Assembly (NCBI GenBank): GCA_002812745.2
Contig: NCSJ02000156.1
Location: forward strand, 1 to 64,000
Length of the DNA stretch: 64,000 bases
Reading direction: 5' to 3'
Origin: Scytalidium lignicola
Lineage: Eukaryota > Ascomycota > Leotiomycetes
The number at the start of each line of letters is the position of its first letter. The stretch's first letter is position 1. The position numbers were made by a program, and so were the translations under genes. Of this stretch, positions 13,108-24,691 are shown piece by piece. The notes beneath the pieces were generated by a model. It saw nothing but the letters and a program-made list of their open reading frames with translations. It made no database searches and was not told where the DNA came from.

Positions 13108-13377
13108 CGTAAGTACAGTACTACGATGGTGCGCAAACGTGGCAGATCTTCACCATTTTCTGGTTGAACTACTCTCACGCAGTAATCAAGGGTCGTCCCT
13201 GCATCTTTAGGCCCCGCTGTACCTGCATGCCCCTGAACCTTAATCGTCGGCAGTAGATTACCCATGTGACGATCATCTACCGGGGTTTTCGAACTCCTTG
13301 AATTCAATGTTCTAGTGCAAGACTTCAGCCCAAATTTACTAACGAAGGGGTTTGCGGCACTGGGGGGCTATCACGTC
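13108..13377. other. GC-balanced fragment between Tc1/mariner and Gypsy elements
   Basis: A short unique segment, once continuous with the sequence left of 11417. A minus-strand frame is open across about 13108-13307 but has no in-frame ATG and no family I recognise. It may be the remnant of a gene cut by the two insertions. Confidence 0.3.
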
Positions 13378-14458
13378 TGGTAGAGAAGGAAAGGTTAAAA
13401 AAGGAAAAGCTAAATTCTTTAGTCTTTACTAAGAACTTATTATATCCTCTTAATAAAANTAATATACAAAAAAGAGGATAAAGTTTATCTTCTTAGAAAA
13501 AACATTAAAATAACAAGACTAAATAATAAACTAGACTAAGTTAAGATAAGATTATATAAAATCAAAGAAGTTTATAAACCTTTAACATATAAATTAAAAC
13601 TACTAATAACAGTTAAAATACATTCTGTTTTCTATATTTTACTTTTTAAGTTAACACTTAAGAATGCTTAAATACTAATGTTAAAAGAAGTTGATTTAAA
13701 AAGAGAATATAAAGTTGAGAAAATCATCAACTATAGAATACATTATAAGAAATTATAATACTTAATTAAATGAATAAAGTACTTAGAAAGTAAGAATGAA
13801 TAAAAGCTTACTTTTAATCTTATAAGTTATAAGGAGTTATTAAAAGAATATCACCAAACTTATCCTAGAATAAATTTCCAAGTAATAGAATTATAAAGTT
13901 AAAGAAGAAGAAGTTAATAATAAAGGAAGAAGTTATACTTAAGTTAACAGAATATAACTTTAAAGGTTATAAAGAATTTTATTTCTCTTGTTTCTCTTTC
14001 TCTTTTATAATGTTTAACTCATTTAATGAAGAAAGTCTATAATGAATCATTTTATTAATATATTTGTAAAGGAACTTCTTTTGTTTGTAAAGATAAGCAA
14101 GACAAGTTATATTCTTAACTATAACCTGAACAGCCTTTTCCTCCTCAGCCTTAAGACAAGCCTCCTCCTTATCAAAGGTTTCTTAGGGGGTTATAAGAAT
14201 ACCCTTACTCTTATACTTACACCTTCACTAAATATACTCATTACAACAGTTAAACTCAGAAACCATTAAGCAAGTCAAATTGTTTTAGACATAAAAACCA
14301 TAAGAAGATATCTTAATACTATACTTTATTATATAGTCTTCTAAGTCTAATACTTCTTAATATTTTCTTAATCTTATCCTTTCTTCTGTGCTATTCTCAA
14401 AACATTATTGTTTAAGTAATATATTAAAAAGGAAAGAGGGATTACTAAACAAAGTGAA
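13378..14458 (+). mobile_element. Ty3/Gypsy retrotransposon 3' part, copy 2, heavily RIPped
   Basis: Plus-strand translation still shows the integrase C-terminal region (K-V-Y-L-L-R-K-N-I-K-.-T-R near 13485-13530, then P-L-T-Y-K-L-K-L and a chromodomain-like block up to about 13860), interrupted by stops. The 3' portion matches positions 1-547. The 5' part of the element is missing; the copy begins abruptly next to unique DNA, so it is truncated. Confidence 0.75.
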
Positions 14459-14868
14459 TGTTCATGATGATAATTAAGCATTAGGGTAACATTAGTACAA
14501 AAAGAAGATAATGTTATAGATTTAACTTAACAAGCTAATTAGTATAAACTTAAGGCTTAATATACAATAAAGTGTATATAAAGAACTTAACAATCACATA
14601 ACATAATTAGGACTTAAGAGACTTAGAAAGTCTAAAGGGTTTATAGACTCATAAGACTTAAGAGGTCCAAGAAGTCTAGTTAAATTTCATTATCTATATA
14701 AGCATATTATAAGAACATAAGAGTAGACTCTTTATGTTCAACTTAAATACATTATTAGATTCTGCCTTTAACTTAATCACCTACTTATATGTCATACATT
14801 TCTATTATCCTTAAACATCTACCTTACCTTTGGCTATCCAATGATCTAGATAGTTTAGTTTTATAACA
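14459..14868 (+). repeat. 3' LTR of Gypsy element, copy 2
   Basis: This 410-bp LTR matches 548-960 with the same TGTT...AACA ends. Differences from copy 1 are nearly all C-to-T or G-to-A, including in the GGACC-rich block. Confidence 0.8.
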
Positions 14869-17589
14869 CTTAAGCATTTTTAATTTCTTCTTACTTTAAC
14901 TTTCTTTTAATTTAATTTTCNTTTTATTTCAGTATCTTAAGTACTTTTAATACCTTCAACTTCTTTTTACTTTAACTTCTCTTTACTTCAATACTTTTAA
15001 CACTTTTGACTTTAACATCTTCAGCTTTTACAAGGCTTATAACATAAGGATCTAAGCTAAGGAAGAGTAAACAGTTTAAGTAATTATAAACCTTTTAAGT
15101 AACAAGTTAAAATTGTTTAAGAGTATGTCCTTTAAACTTATTTCTAGCTTTAATCTTATAGTCATTGTAAGGTAAACTCTATCTTTGCTTAGTATTAAGG
15201 AAAAGGAAGATTTAAGGCTTGAGATAATAAACAACTTAAGAGAAGAAGGTTCTGGAGATTAATTTTTTGATTTTGCTTTTAATCTAATTATTATAATTAT
15301 TATAAAACTTAATGGATATATTAAATCTAAATAACATAAGTACAAGAATAAGGAATAAACTGATTATAACCTATAAGAAACNTTTTAAAGAAGACTTTTA
15401 TAACTTTACAAAAGCTTCTTTTACAAGAGTTATTATTAATATCTTAAAAACCTTTTGAATATTTTTATAAGTATAAAGAATATAAATTAAAAGTAATAAA
15501 ATGTTAATGTTATATATAATGGTTAAAACATTGGAAAAGGAAGAACTTATAAAATAGACTAATGATAAGATTAACAAATATATTTAAAAGTATAATTGAA
15601 CTTTCTTAAATATAATCAATTATAAACTTAATAATAATGTTATAAGACTTCTTATATCACAATTACATAAGGTAAGCCTAGTCACTCTTATTAGGTTTAT
15701 ATAAAAGTAAGTTGTTTATAGTTATAATAAACAAGTATATATAATAAAGTTATAACTTAAGTTGAACATAAAATTCTTAACTAAAGCTTAAAGAGTATAT
15801 TCTTATATAACAATAGAGTATAACTAAGTATAAGTTAATATAACCCTTAGACCCTTTTATACTCCTTATACTTCTTATATAAGTTACATAACTTAATACT
15901 CACTTGGTTATAAACGTTTTATAAGCTATTATCCAACACTTATCAAGTTATAATAATAAGAACTATAATATTATTCCCTTTTTTTATTCTAACATTACCT
16001 TAACACTGTCATAGTATAAGTCAATTGTATAAAGGGTAAAAAGGATGGTTTTATTATTCTAAGTGTAAATGCATATAATATAGCTAAAGCTATAGATTAA
16101 AGTACAGTTATAGTTGATAGAATAAGATATAAGCATTTTAGTACTCCTAAGGCAGCCTTAAGGTATACGTTATAACAGATGTTGCCTTTTTTCGNAAAAG
16201 CATTATATCCTCATAATGATAGCCTTAAAGTAAAGCTTTAATAATATATTCAAGAGAAAGATCCTTAGAAAGTCTATAATAATAATACTTATAAATTGTG
16301 ATATGCCTAATCCTCCTTTGTAACTTTGGTATTATAATGGTTATTGATAACGTTATCGATGATTTTGTAGATTAACTAAAAGAGGATTGTAAAGATTTGA
16401 TAGTTAAACTCTTGATATGTTTCCGATTGTTATAACAACTTCAGTTTAACTTAGAATACATGTTAAGTAACTTGAATAGAAGATTCTACTTTGTGATGTT
16501 GTTGCTTAAGAATGTTCAAGTGAAGAGGTTGTATTAAGGCAAGACTATAGTTTAATAAGGCGTTTAATTCAATTAAGACAAAGCTAGTTTTGTATAATTT
16601 TAACTTCTTAAATTGATTATAGTCAATAACTATAGTATACTTTTGTATGATTAAGAATAAAGCTGTTGAAAGAATATTTTTAAAGTATTCTCCCTCTTTG
16701 TAAAGGATATTAACTTGTTATTAAAAGTATTAAAATATTATTCTTTAGGTTTTGTTTAAATGGATGTAGTTATAAATTTAATACATAGGATAAGGAGGAA
16801 TGATTAGTTGAAACTCTAAAACAAATTAAAGGTATAATAAGAAGTACTTAACAAAAGTGTTTATATTAATTATAAGCAATTTATGTATTAACTTTATAAT
16901 AATAAACTCCTTTATCAACTTTAAGTGTTAATAGATTATCAAGTATATTTAAACTATCTTCTAAGTGTAAAAATAACTATAGTCAATAGCATAAGCTTGT
17001 TAAAAGGTAGTTAAATAGTAATATATTAGTTGTAACTAGATTACTGTTAACNTTTTTTACAATTTCAATCTGAAAGCTTTTAAAGTTAAAAGGAAGTTTT
17101 ATAAACTACTTAAGTTCTTTTATCTTAACAAGTTCTTTGTTTAATATAAAGTGCTTAATACAGATAAGCAGAAGTTTGTTGATAATGATCTTGTTATAAT
17201 TAACTTTTAAGATCTTGACATATTATAACAATTCTTTATAATAGTCTAGTTTGTAAAACTTTACAAATAAAAGAACTTTGTTATAATACTTTGTTTTAAT
17301 AACAAAATCCAAGAACTTATAATTAGTATTATATTGTACAACTATCAAAGTTAACAGATAGAATATGTTAACATTATAAATAATAATTGTATATTCTATG
17401 ATTATAAGTAGTTAAAAGTGTATAATTGATAAACTTGATAACTTTGAGGTTATTAATAAAGTTAATAACTTTAAGGTTAATAATAATATTAATAACTTTG
17501 AAGTTGTTAATAATATCAAAGATAAAGGTAAAAGTATAATTATTCATAAATAAAAGGGAAGTAAGCACAAGGTATATACATTATGTATA
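14869..17589. other. AT-rich repeat-derived DNA, family not identified
   Basis: Stop-rich, TA-rich sequence with scattered coding-like traces that I could not assign. The 3' end and LTR of the minus-strand Gypsy described next may lie here, but no LTR pair was found. Confidence 0.45.
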
Positions 17590-20500
17590 ACATTAACAAT
17601 TATGTTTTGTTTGAATTCCTTGATTAAATTTAAGCAATTTAAGTCTTTAATGGATTTTTACTGATTATATTCAGCTTCTTATCCTTTTTATCTTATAAGA
17701 TATTGTATAAAAAAACCTTAACTAACCTTTTATACTCTTTTGTTTAAAATTCACTCTACTTCTTATTCTAAGTCTTCTTCTTAAATAACAAGACTTGACT
17801 ATTCTAAGATAAGACAATAGAATAAGTCTAAATCAAAAGCTAGTACAAGTTCTAATTGTATTATGAAAAACATTAAGTATATAGTCTAGTATTTTAATAT
17901 ATCAAGTTAATAAGCAAGTTGTCTAATTCATTCTAAGATTTTAAAGGGTTTTGTATATTGTTTACTTAACTTGTAATGTTCATTAAGTAATTTATATCCT
18001 CAATAAAGTCTAATCATTGCTTAATCACTTATATTCAAGAATTTAACTTGGTAATGTTTATCATAATTTGCCTTGGTTATAATATTTAAGTATTCTATAA
18101 CTTATTCTACCTTACTTTACAAGATGACTTATAACAACTTTAAGTCTTGTTCTATAAGCTTTATGTTAATAATATAATTTAGAATAAAACTATATAACAA
18201 CTTGTTAAGTATAAACCTTATAACAGATAACTTAATATTGTTATATATAGATTAGATTTAAGGTAATATATACTTTTACAAACTAGGATTCACTATGGTT
18301 ATCATGTAGAATTATAGTATAATCTTAACATGTTAATTTATTCTTTTACTACCTTTATCAGTTTAAGGGTAATAAACAGTCAAATATAGTAAGTTTATAC
18401 TGAGTCAAGTGAAAAGTTAATGTTAAAAGTCCAAGAAGAACTTCTTATTATAGTCTGATATTATTATCTTAAGAAAGTTCTAATCAACAATTTATAATTG
18501 TTTTACTAAGGCATTTACCCATAACTTTACAATCTAATTGTCCTTACTAAGGACAAGAGTAATATATTTACTGAATTTATTAGTTATTAACATAATTATG
18601 TTAAATCCTTTAGAATCAAGTAAAACTAGGATAAAGTTGATTAATATAATATAAAACAGAGTTAACAAAGAATTAATAAGTTAAAGTAATTTATATAGTT
18701 AATAATATCTAGTTTAATATCCTAAGCATTTTAAACAATAACGAATATAATCCTTAACTTCTTTAGTAACCTGATATATATAAAAAGAGTTAATCTAGTC
18801 TTTTATAACTACTGTTCCTAAGTATCTTGCCTTGGTATAGGCTATGTCTAGAATGTCCTTGATTATCAATTTCAGAATGTATAATTTATAAATCTCTTCT
18901 TAGTGTCAAATTAGACTATCATGTATTATNAAAAAGCAATTTACATTGATCTTGCTTAAGTAAAGCTTTGTTATTAGTCTAATCAGTTACCTTACTAGTA
19001 AACAATTATAATAAGGTGTTTAAGACTATATAGGACTTTTTAAGTTTATGGATAAGTTCTACTTTAAACTGTTGTATGTACTTGAAGGCTTTAACAAGGT
19101 ATAAGTTGGATTTTTTTGCTAAGGTAATATAAAGAGAGTTTTGTTGTACAATACTAATAACTATATTATAGTTTGTATAAATCCTTATAAGAGTATACTT
19201 AGAAGATTCTATAAGATAATATAATTTTTATAAAGTCTATACTATTCTTATAATTTCCAATTTAATTAGTTAATAATATTTCTTAAATAAAGTTAAAGCT
19301 TTACTTAAGAATAATATAAGCTTGATTTGTAAACAGTTTAAATAAGATTTATCAGCCTGATCTTTAATTTCATCANTTTTTTATATAATAAGTTATTACT
19401 CTGAAGTTATACTCTTTAAAAGCATCTAAGTTAATGTATAATTGTTAGTTGAGATTAGAGTAAATTAAATAAGTAAGTTTAAAGAGAATGTTTTGAAGTA
19501 TCTAAAAAGCTATTATCTTCTTAGCTATAGGCTAGAGTATTTTAACTATTCCTGTTTGCTTAACTCAAGCTTTACTAATAAGAGTATTTCGTAAAAGAAG
19601 AAGCTTTCATTATTATAATAGTTTTATGATTATTGAATATTATAAGACATATTGTTATAATTAATTAATAAGTCTTAAGTATGTTTTTAATATTTTAAGG
19701 TTTTAAAGAAAGGATAACTTGGATATTACTTTAAGTTTATCTACAATTGTGCTAAGGCTTAATAAGTCAACATGTTAACTTAAAAGATAAACTATTGGAA
19801 AACTTAAGAAGAACTTAAATAGTTTAACATAAATACTCAACTATTAAAACAATCAGAAGATTTATGTTAAGTAAGTTATATATTCTATTAATAAGTTTGA
19901 ATATATTATGATATTATCAATATAAGCTTTAATAAAGTNAAAAAAGACATAGGATTCTGTTAATCTGATATTAAATATAACTTAATGAATTCTTATATCT
20001 TATTATTATAATATTGAAATACTCTTAACCTTAGTATAAAACTATTGTTAACTTAAGTTGATCCTCCTTTACTACTTATTACTAGTAGAAAAAACTAATG
20101 TAATTTATCATTGAAATATATTAAACTCCTTAGACTGCATTGATTATATTACTTTAAAGAAGAATAAAATAGACATCAGGTAAGACCATTTGATTTAGAC
20201 TATATAAGTCAACAATTATTTGTCCTTTATATTCTTTTAAGGACAATGTTCTTTATATGACGAACATTGAAAATGAAAATAGTATAAGTTATGTAAACTA
20301 TTCTATATAGCTTAAAGAATAAATTTAGTTAAAAGTCTTGTTTATTACTTGATAGTCTTTGTCATTTAATAAGTATACCTTAAAGCTTTTAATTATAACC
20401 TTTGATCTTAGTCTGATTTTAAAGGAATGTAAAGTTATTCCTCTTCTAGTACATTTATAAAAAATCCTAAGTCTTTTTATAATGAAGTATGTTAGTCAAC

Positions 20501-20870
20501 TACTTTGGTCAATTGAGTAATAGCTTAACTTCTTAGTTGTTTATATATAATTACTTTGTTAAATAACATTGTTTTGTTTTGTACAAGTATAATACTTGTA
20601 ATTAAGGTTGTAATTGTTAAGTAAGTTATAACTAAAGATTATGCTTATCCTGAAGAGTATTATAAAGTATGCTTAGTTATTTCTAATAGTTCAAGTAACA
20701 TTCTTAAGAAAGTTATAATTACTAATATATGTTTGCATTCTAATTCTTATAAGATTTCTAGGTGAGTATTCTGTTGGATTTTAACTGGTTATTCTGAATA
20801 ATTATAGAATAGTAAAAACAGTGTAAAAGCATTTAATACTTGAGTATAAGTTGTTAAGTAAGGAGTTTTA
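17590..20870 (-). mobile_element. RIP-degraded Ty3/Gypsy retrotransposon pol, second family
   Basis: On the minus strand, about 20245-20165 reads a reverse-transcriptase block K-G-Q-I-I-V-D-L-Y-S-L-N-Q-M-V-L-P-D, the 'VVDLRGLN...LPDAY' motif of Gypsy RT. About 18030-17820 reads Y-.-K-P-F-K-I-L-E-.-I-R-Q-L-A-Y-.-L-D-I, the integrase C-terminal GPY-like region. Order and strand agree with one element. All frames are broken by stops, and the limits are approximate. Confidence 0.7.
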
Positions 20871-21384
20871 TCAAGTTCAAAGATATAGTTTTAGTCTGTG
20901 TAAATTACATAGTGTATTAGTATTTTAGCCATAGAGTTTGGTAGTTCTCTATATTTGGATAAGCAACTTCTGGATAATTTTATACCATTTAAATATAGAA
21001 TAAATATAATATAAACACTGTGATATGGAATGCAGAATTTGATGACCAGTGATATATCGCTGGATCGACTGGATTCCGCACAGAAAGCCACCGTAGATGT
21101 GCAACTCCTAGGATCAGAGACATCTTCGGATTATCAGATACCATATAACAAATGCAGGAACTATAAAATCCATAATGTGGGACTAGTAGAGCTATAGAGA
21201 ATAAATCTGTTTTATTACTCATGTATACAGCTAGTGTTTTCCATCAGCTGGAAATTGATCTATGTCCTCAAAAAGAAATATGGAAAAGGCTTCTTCATAG
21301 CTAGAACCGCCCTTGAGGCTTCCCAAAGTCTTCTACGAGGCCCTCAGTGCATTCATTCTTCCTGCTATGTGACTGTCACCTAAT
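20871..21384. other. Transition from AT-rich repeat to GC island
   Basis: From about 21030 the sequence becomes GC-balanced. An open minus-strand frame (about 20989-21222) has no recognisable domain. Part of the region may belong to the 5' end of the adjacent broken GST gene. Confidence 0.3.
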
Positions 21385-22053
21385 ATCTCTACATCCGAGC
21401 TCCAACTCAACGATACGGCTCAGCAATCTACTTTGATAGCAACAAGTTCATGAGAGAGCCGAAGCTAAAGTGGTTCACAGTATTGAACCCAAATAACCAA
21501 ATCCCGGTGTTAATCGATCACGAAAAGAATGACCATATTGTCTGGGAAAGTATTGCCATTTCTTCTTTATCTCGTAACATTATATGATACGGAGCATAAG
21601 CTGTAGCGTAAGGATGTTTTTGATCAAAGCAAAGTCAGCCAATGGATAATGCTACTAGTGAGTGGCTAAGGTCCAACTATTGGCCATGCGTTCTGGTTTG
21701 GCTATTGGCATCACGAGGTCTTATCCAGTGCTTATAAGCAGTATGTGTGCGAGACAAAACGTATCTTAGTTGTGTTAGAGGGCTGGTTATTGAGCAGAAA
21801 GTGGTTGGTGGGTGAGAATATGTCTATTACAGATGCCTCATATTTGTCTTCGTATGAAGAAGCATATCTGGTAGGCGTCGATCTGGTTAAGGAATTTCCC
21901 GCTGTGGATGAATTGTTGGAAAGAACTAAAGCAATTCCAGAGATTATGGCAGAGGGTGTGAGGAGGGAAATGATTGAACCTAAAAACCCCCGGAAAAGAG
22001 ACGATTATAAACAGGAGAAATATTCTAAGTATGGTCGACTGAGAAACTTTTAG
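21385..22053 (+). pseudogene. Ure2-like glutathione S-transferase, broken
   Basis: The N-terminal thioredoxin-fold part is readable at about 21385-21590 (L-N-P-N-N-Q-I-P-V-L-I-D-H, then V-W-E-S-.-A-I, the glutathione-site region of Ure2-type GSTs). The C-terminal helical domain is open from 21745 to 22053 (W-L-V-G-E-N-M-S-I-T-D-A-S, K-E-F-P-A-V). Between them at least two stop codons and one frame change interrupt the reading near 21590-21700. The C-terminal half alone could still be transcribed but would lack the glutathione-binding domain. It lies upstream of and convergent with the isochorismatase-family gene. Confidence 0.75.
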
Positions 22054-22412
22054 TCTCAAAACCCCCTCAGCCGCCAACTTTAATTGCAATTCCCTTACCC
22101 CGCTGCTTCTTATACTATATATACCCGGATAGCCATTTAACCTTCTAATCCTGTTCCTTAGCTATTCGTAGTGCTGGGTCATCAGCTAATTGGCCCAAAG
22201 GAGGAGCTTAATTACTCGAAGGGCGTGTAACAATTTTGCTTACAGTTGCAAGGAAATATACAAACTAAACTAAATCGGTTTTAAAACAGATAACAATAAA
22301 TAGAGTTAAGCTCTCATCAATTACATATACATGTGTATAATGGCAGTGTCAAATTTCTATCAATTTGATAATTTACATATGGTAGCTGCTTGTTCCAAGC
22401 TTTAGTCAAAGA
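22054..22412. other. Intergenic between convergent GST remnant and isochorismatase-family gene
   Basis: GC-balanced then AT-rich spacer; likely 3' untranslated sequence of both neighbours. No further feature seen. Confidence 0.5.
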
Positions 22413-23234
22413 TCAAGTCAAGGCTTTAATCACGGCTTCCGTCGTAGCGACAGAACCAAAAATACCCCCTTCCTCTTTCACCATCGCAATAGCGGCTCTA
22501 TGCAAGTTTTCATTGCCAGCTGCTGAGGCATCAGATACTAAAAGACAATCCAGACCCATATCGTTTGCATCTCTCATCGTTGTTGTCACACAAACATCAG
22601 TAGTAACCCCACATAGGACTAAATTCTTTATACCAGCAACATCAAGCAGCAGCTTGAAGTCAGTATACTGAAAGGCGCTACGACCGGGCTTATCGATGAT
22701 GGGCTCCGATGGAAGAGGACTCAATTCGGGAATTATCTGATGTCCTGGCTCGCCACGTACAAGAAGGCGACCAAAGGGTCCCTTATCACCAATGCCAAAT
22801 CCAGTTGGATTGTTTCGACTCCTAAATTGTTCTCTACTGGATAGAGTCGAGAGATCGGGACGATGGCCTTCTCTTGTATGATAAACTCGAAATCCCCCCG
22901 TACGAAACGAAGCTAGTAGTGTCTGAATGTTTGGTATAATGGTCCTGGTAGGGGAAATATCGATCCCTTGATGCTCCATATATCCACCGGGAGAGCAAAC
23001 TGGGGCATAATTAGCTGATATGATGAAAATAGAATACCATACAAATTATTATACAGCCTAAAAGGCGCCTTCTACAGCTATGAGAAAATGAGTGAAGCTC
23101 GAATCAAAATGTTACTTACAATCAATTTGCATATCGATAATAACAAGAGCTGTAGTTTTTGTGCACATAGAAGAACTATGGGGCCATTTGTATGGATTAG
23201 CCTCTACGCTTCTAAAAGAAACTAAGGCCTCCAT
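22413..23234 (-). CDS. Isochorismatase-family cysteine hydrolase
   Basis: The protein belongs to the isochorismatase-like hydrolases, cytosolic enzymes that cleave C-N or ether bonds through a Cys-Asp-Lys triad. The first exon ends with A-L-V-I-I-D-M-Q-I-D, which supplies the catalytic Asp. The second carries the lysine in I-D-K-P-G-R-S-A-F and the cysteine in C-G-V-T-T-D-V-C-V. The best start is the ATG at 23234. One intron (starting GTAAGT, ending CCCCAG, about 22999-23113) joins the exons in frame to give about 229 residues, normal for the family. Overall similarity recalled is to the biuret/ureidoacrylate amidohydrolase-like branch rather than true isochorismatase, but the substrate is not set by sequence. 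It is the only apparently intact gene in the left half. Confidence 0.85.
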
Positions 23235-23706
23235 CCTGGGAGCTCTAACGTCATACAGCAGATGCAGCCGATGTTTGACAGAAGCTGTAGTTAAAGGCAC
23301 ATCAGATCAGAGGTGCTTAACTGCAGTCACAGATCTTTAGAATATTCCTGTGCAAACAAGTGGTTCCGGTACTTTGAAGTGCTCTACCATGATATTGCCG
23401 GTTCTGTAATATAGTAATAAACTTAAACCAAACAGCTCTGCGATCTGTTCCGCTACTAGGACACCTGTTGCACTACTATACCAAATTCAGTCTATCTAGA
23501 GTTAATAGTGGAGCTAATGAAAATTTAGATCAGGATAAAGGTCCGAAATCGGCGCCGCTCGCGCCCTCATTTTTGACACCTCCTGCAATTTGTACAAACA
23601 AATAAGTGTGAATTTTACAGGGTAAAACATGGCCGTGGCTAAATCCACACGTAATCACCAGTAGTTAACGTAATTCCCAGTCCACCGGCCCACCCGGTCT
23701 ACCGGC
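23235..23706. other. Upstream region of the isochorismatase-family gene
   Basis: GC-balanced 5' flank with no second gene. Its distal end (about 23660-23706) has CCGGCCCAC direct repeats and the motif AGTTAACGTAA shared with the element at 53320. Confidence 0.4.
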
Positions 23707-24055
23707 CCACTGAAATTTACTGCAAAATCAACGAAAACTGTACATTAATAACTTAACAAATATATAATTATATTTAATCAAACTTTGAAGTCTATTTATT
23801 TATTTAATAATCAATAAGTATACAAATTTTGACGTGTATAGCATTTATAGTTTGTGCTATATAATAAAACAACCTTGTGTTGAAGGTTTAAAATCTAATT
23901 TAACTATATTATAAGTATTTAGACAAAAGAATAACTAAATATTTGAAATCAAATTAAAGTAATTAGCTATTTTGTAAAGAATTATTTCTTTTAACTTTAT
24001 AGTTGTTGAGTTATTAATGTACAGTTTTCGTTGATTTTGCAGTAAATTTCAGTGG
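23707..24055. mobile_element. MITE-like element with 51-bp terminal inverted repeats
   Basis: The first 51 bp (start CCACTGAAATTTACTGC) are repeated inverted at about 24005-24055 with a single mismatch seen. The 349-bp element has an AT-rich non-coding core, the form of a miniature inverted-repeat element. I could not identify a target-site duplication. Confidence 0.75.
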
Positions 24056-24432
24056 AACAAATGATTTATTAAACATATATTATTGTTAATAACTTTATAT
24101 AAGTGTTAGTTCACTTATAACATAAAGTACAGTATGTAATTATACATAATATACTTGTTATATTATTCTATGGTTATTATACGATTAAGGGTAAGAGAGT
24201 AAAGTTATAAGAACTTTGCTTGCTCTTATTACTTAATCAGGACTAACTTACATGAGCATATGAATATCACATGTACATAACCAATATATTACTTTTAACA
24301 ATAAGAGTATAATCAATTATATATGTATATTAAAGAGTATTTATGATTATTTTAAGTAAATTAATAATTATAAAAGATTATAATTTATTTAAATATTTAT
24401 GCAAAACAAACATTTATAAAAGTTAAATTATA

Positions 24433-24691
24433 TGTTGACTGGAAACGCAAGAATACAGAACTACTATTGTATTGATTGCTTAAGGAGTCTACAACTACAG
24501 CAGATTCTATATATACAGAGAGTTACGGCCGTACAACCGTTATAGTCAACAGTTACGGTCGTACAGGCACCCGTAAGGTGCCTATAGTTACCTACAGTGG
24601 TAGCTTACTGTAAACCCTATCCGTAAGCCCTAGCATAGGCAACCGTAAGAACACTGTGAAGTAGCATCTGTAAACTCCAAATATTGCAACA
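24433..24691 (-). repeat. Left LTR of Copia element, little RIP damage
   Basis: A 259-bp repeat with TGTTG...CAACA ends, identical in length to the LTR at 29229-29487. It keeps GC-rich segments such as TTACGGCCGTACAACCG. The flanks TATA (before) and TACA (after the right LTR) could be a target duplication altered by one C-to-T change. Confidence 0.85.
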
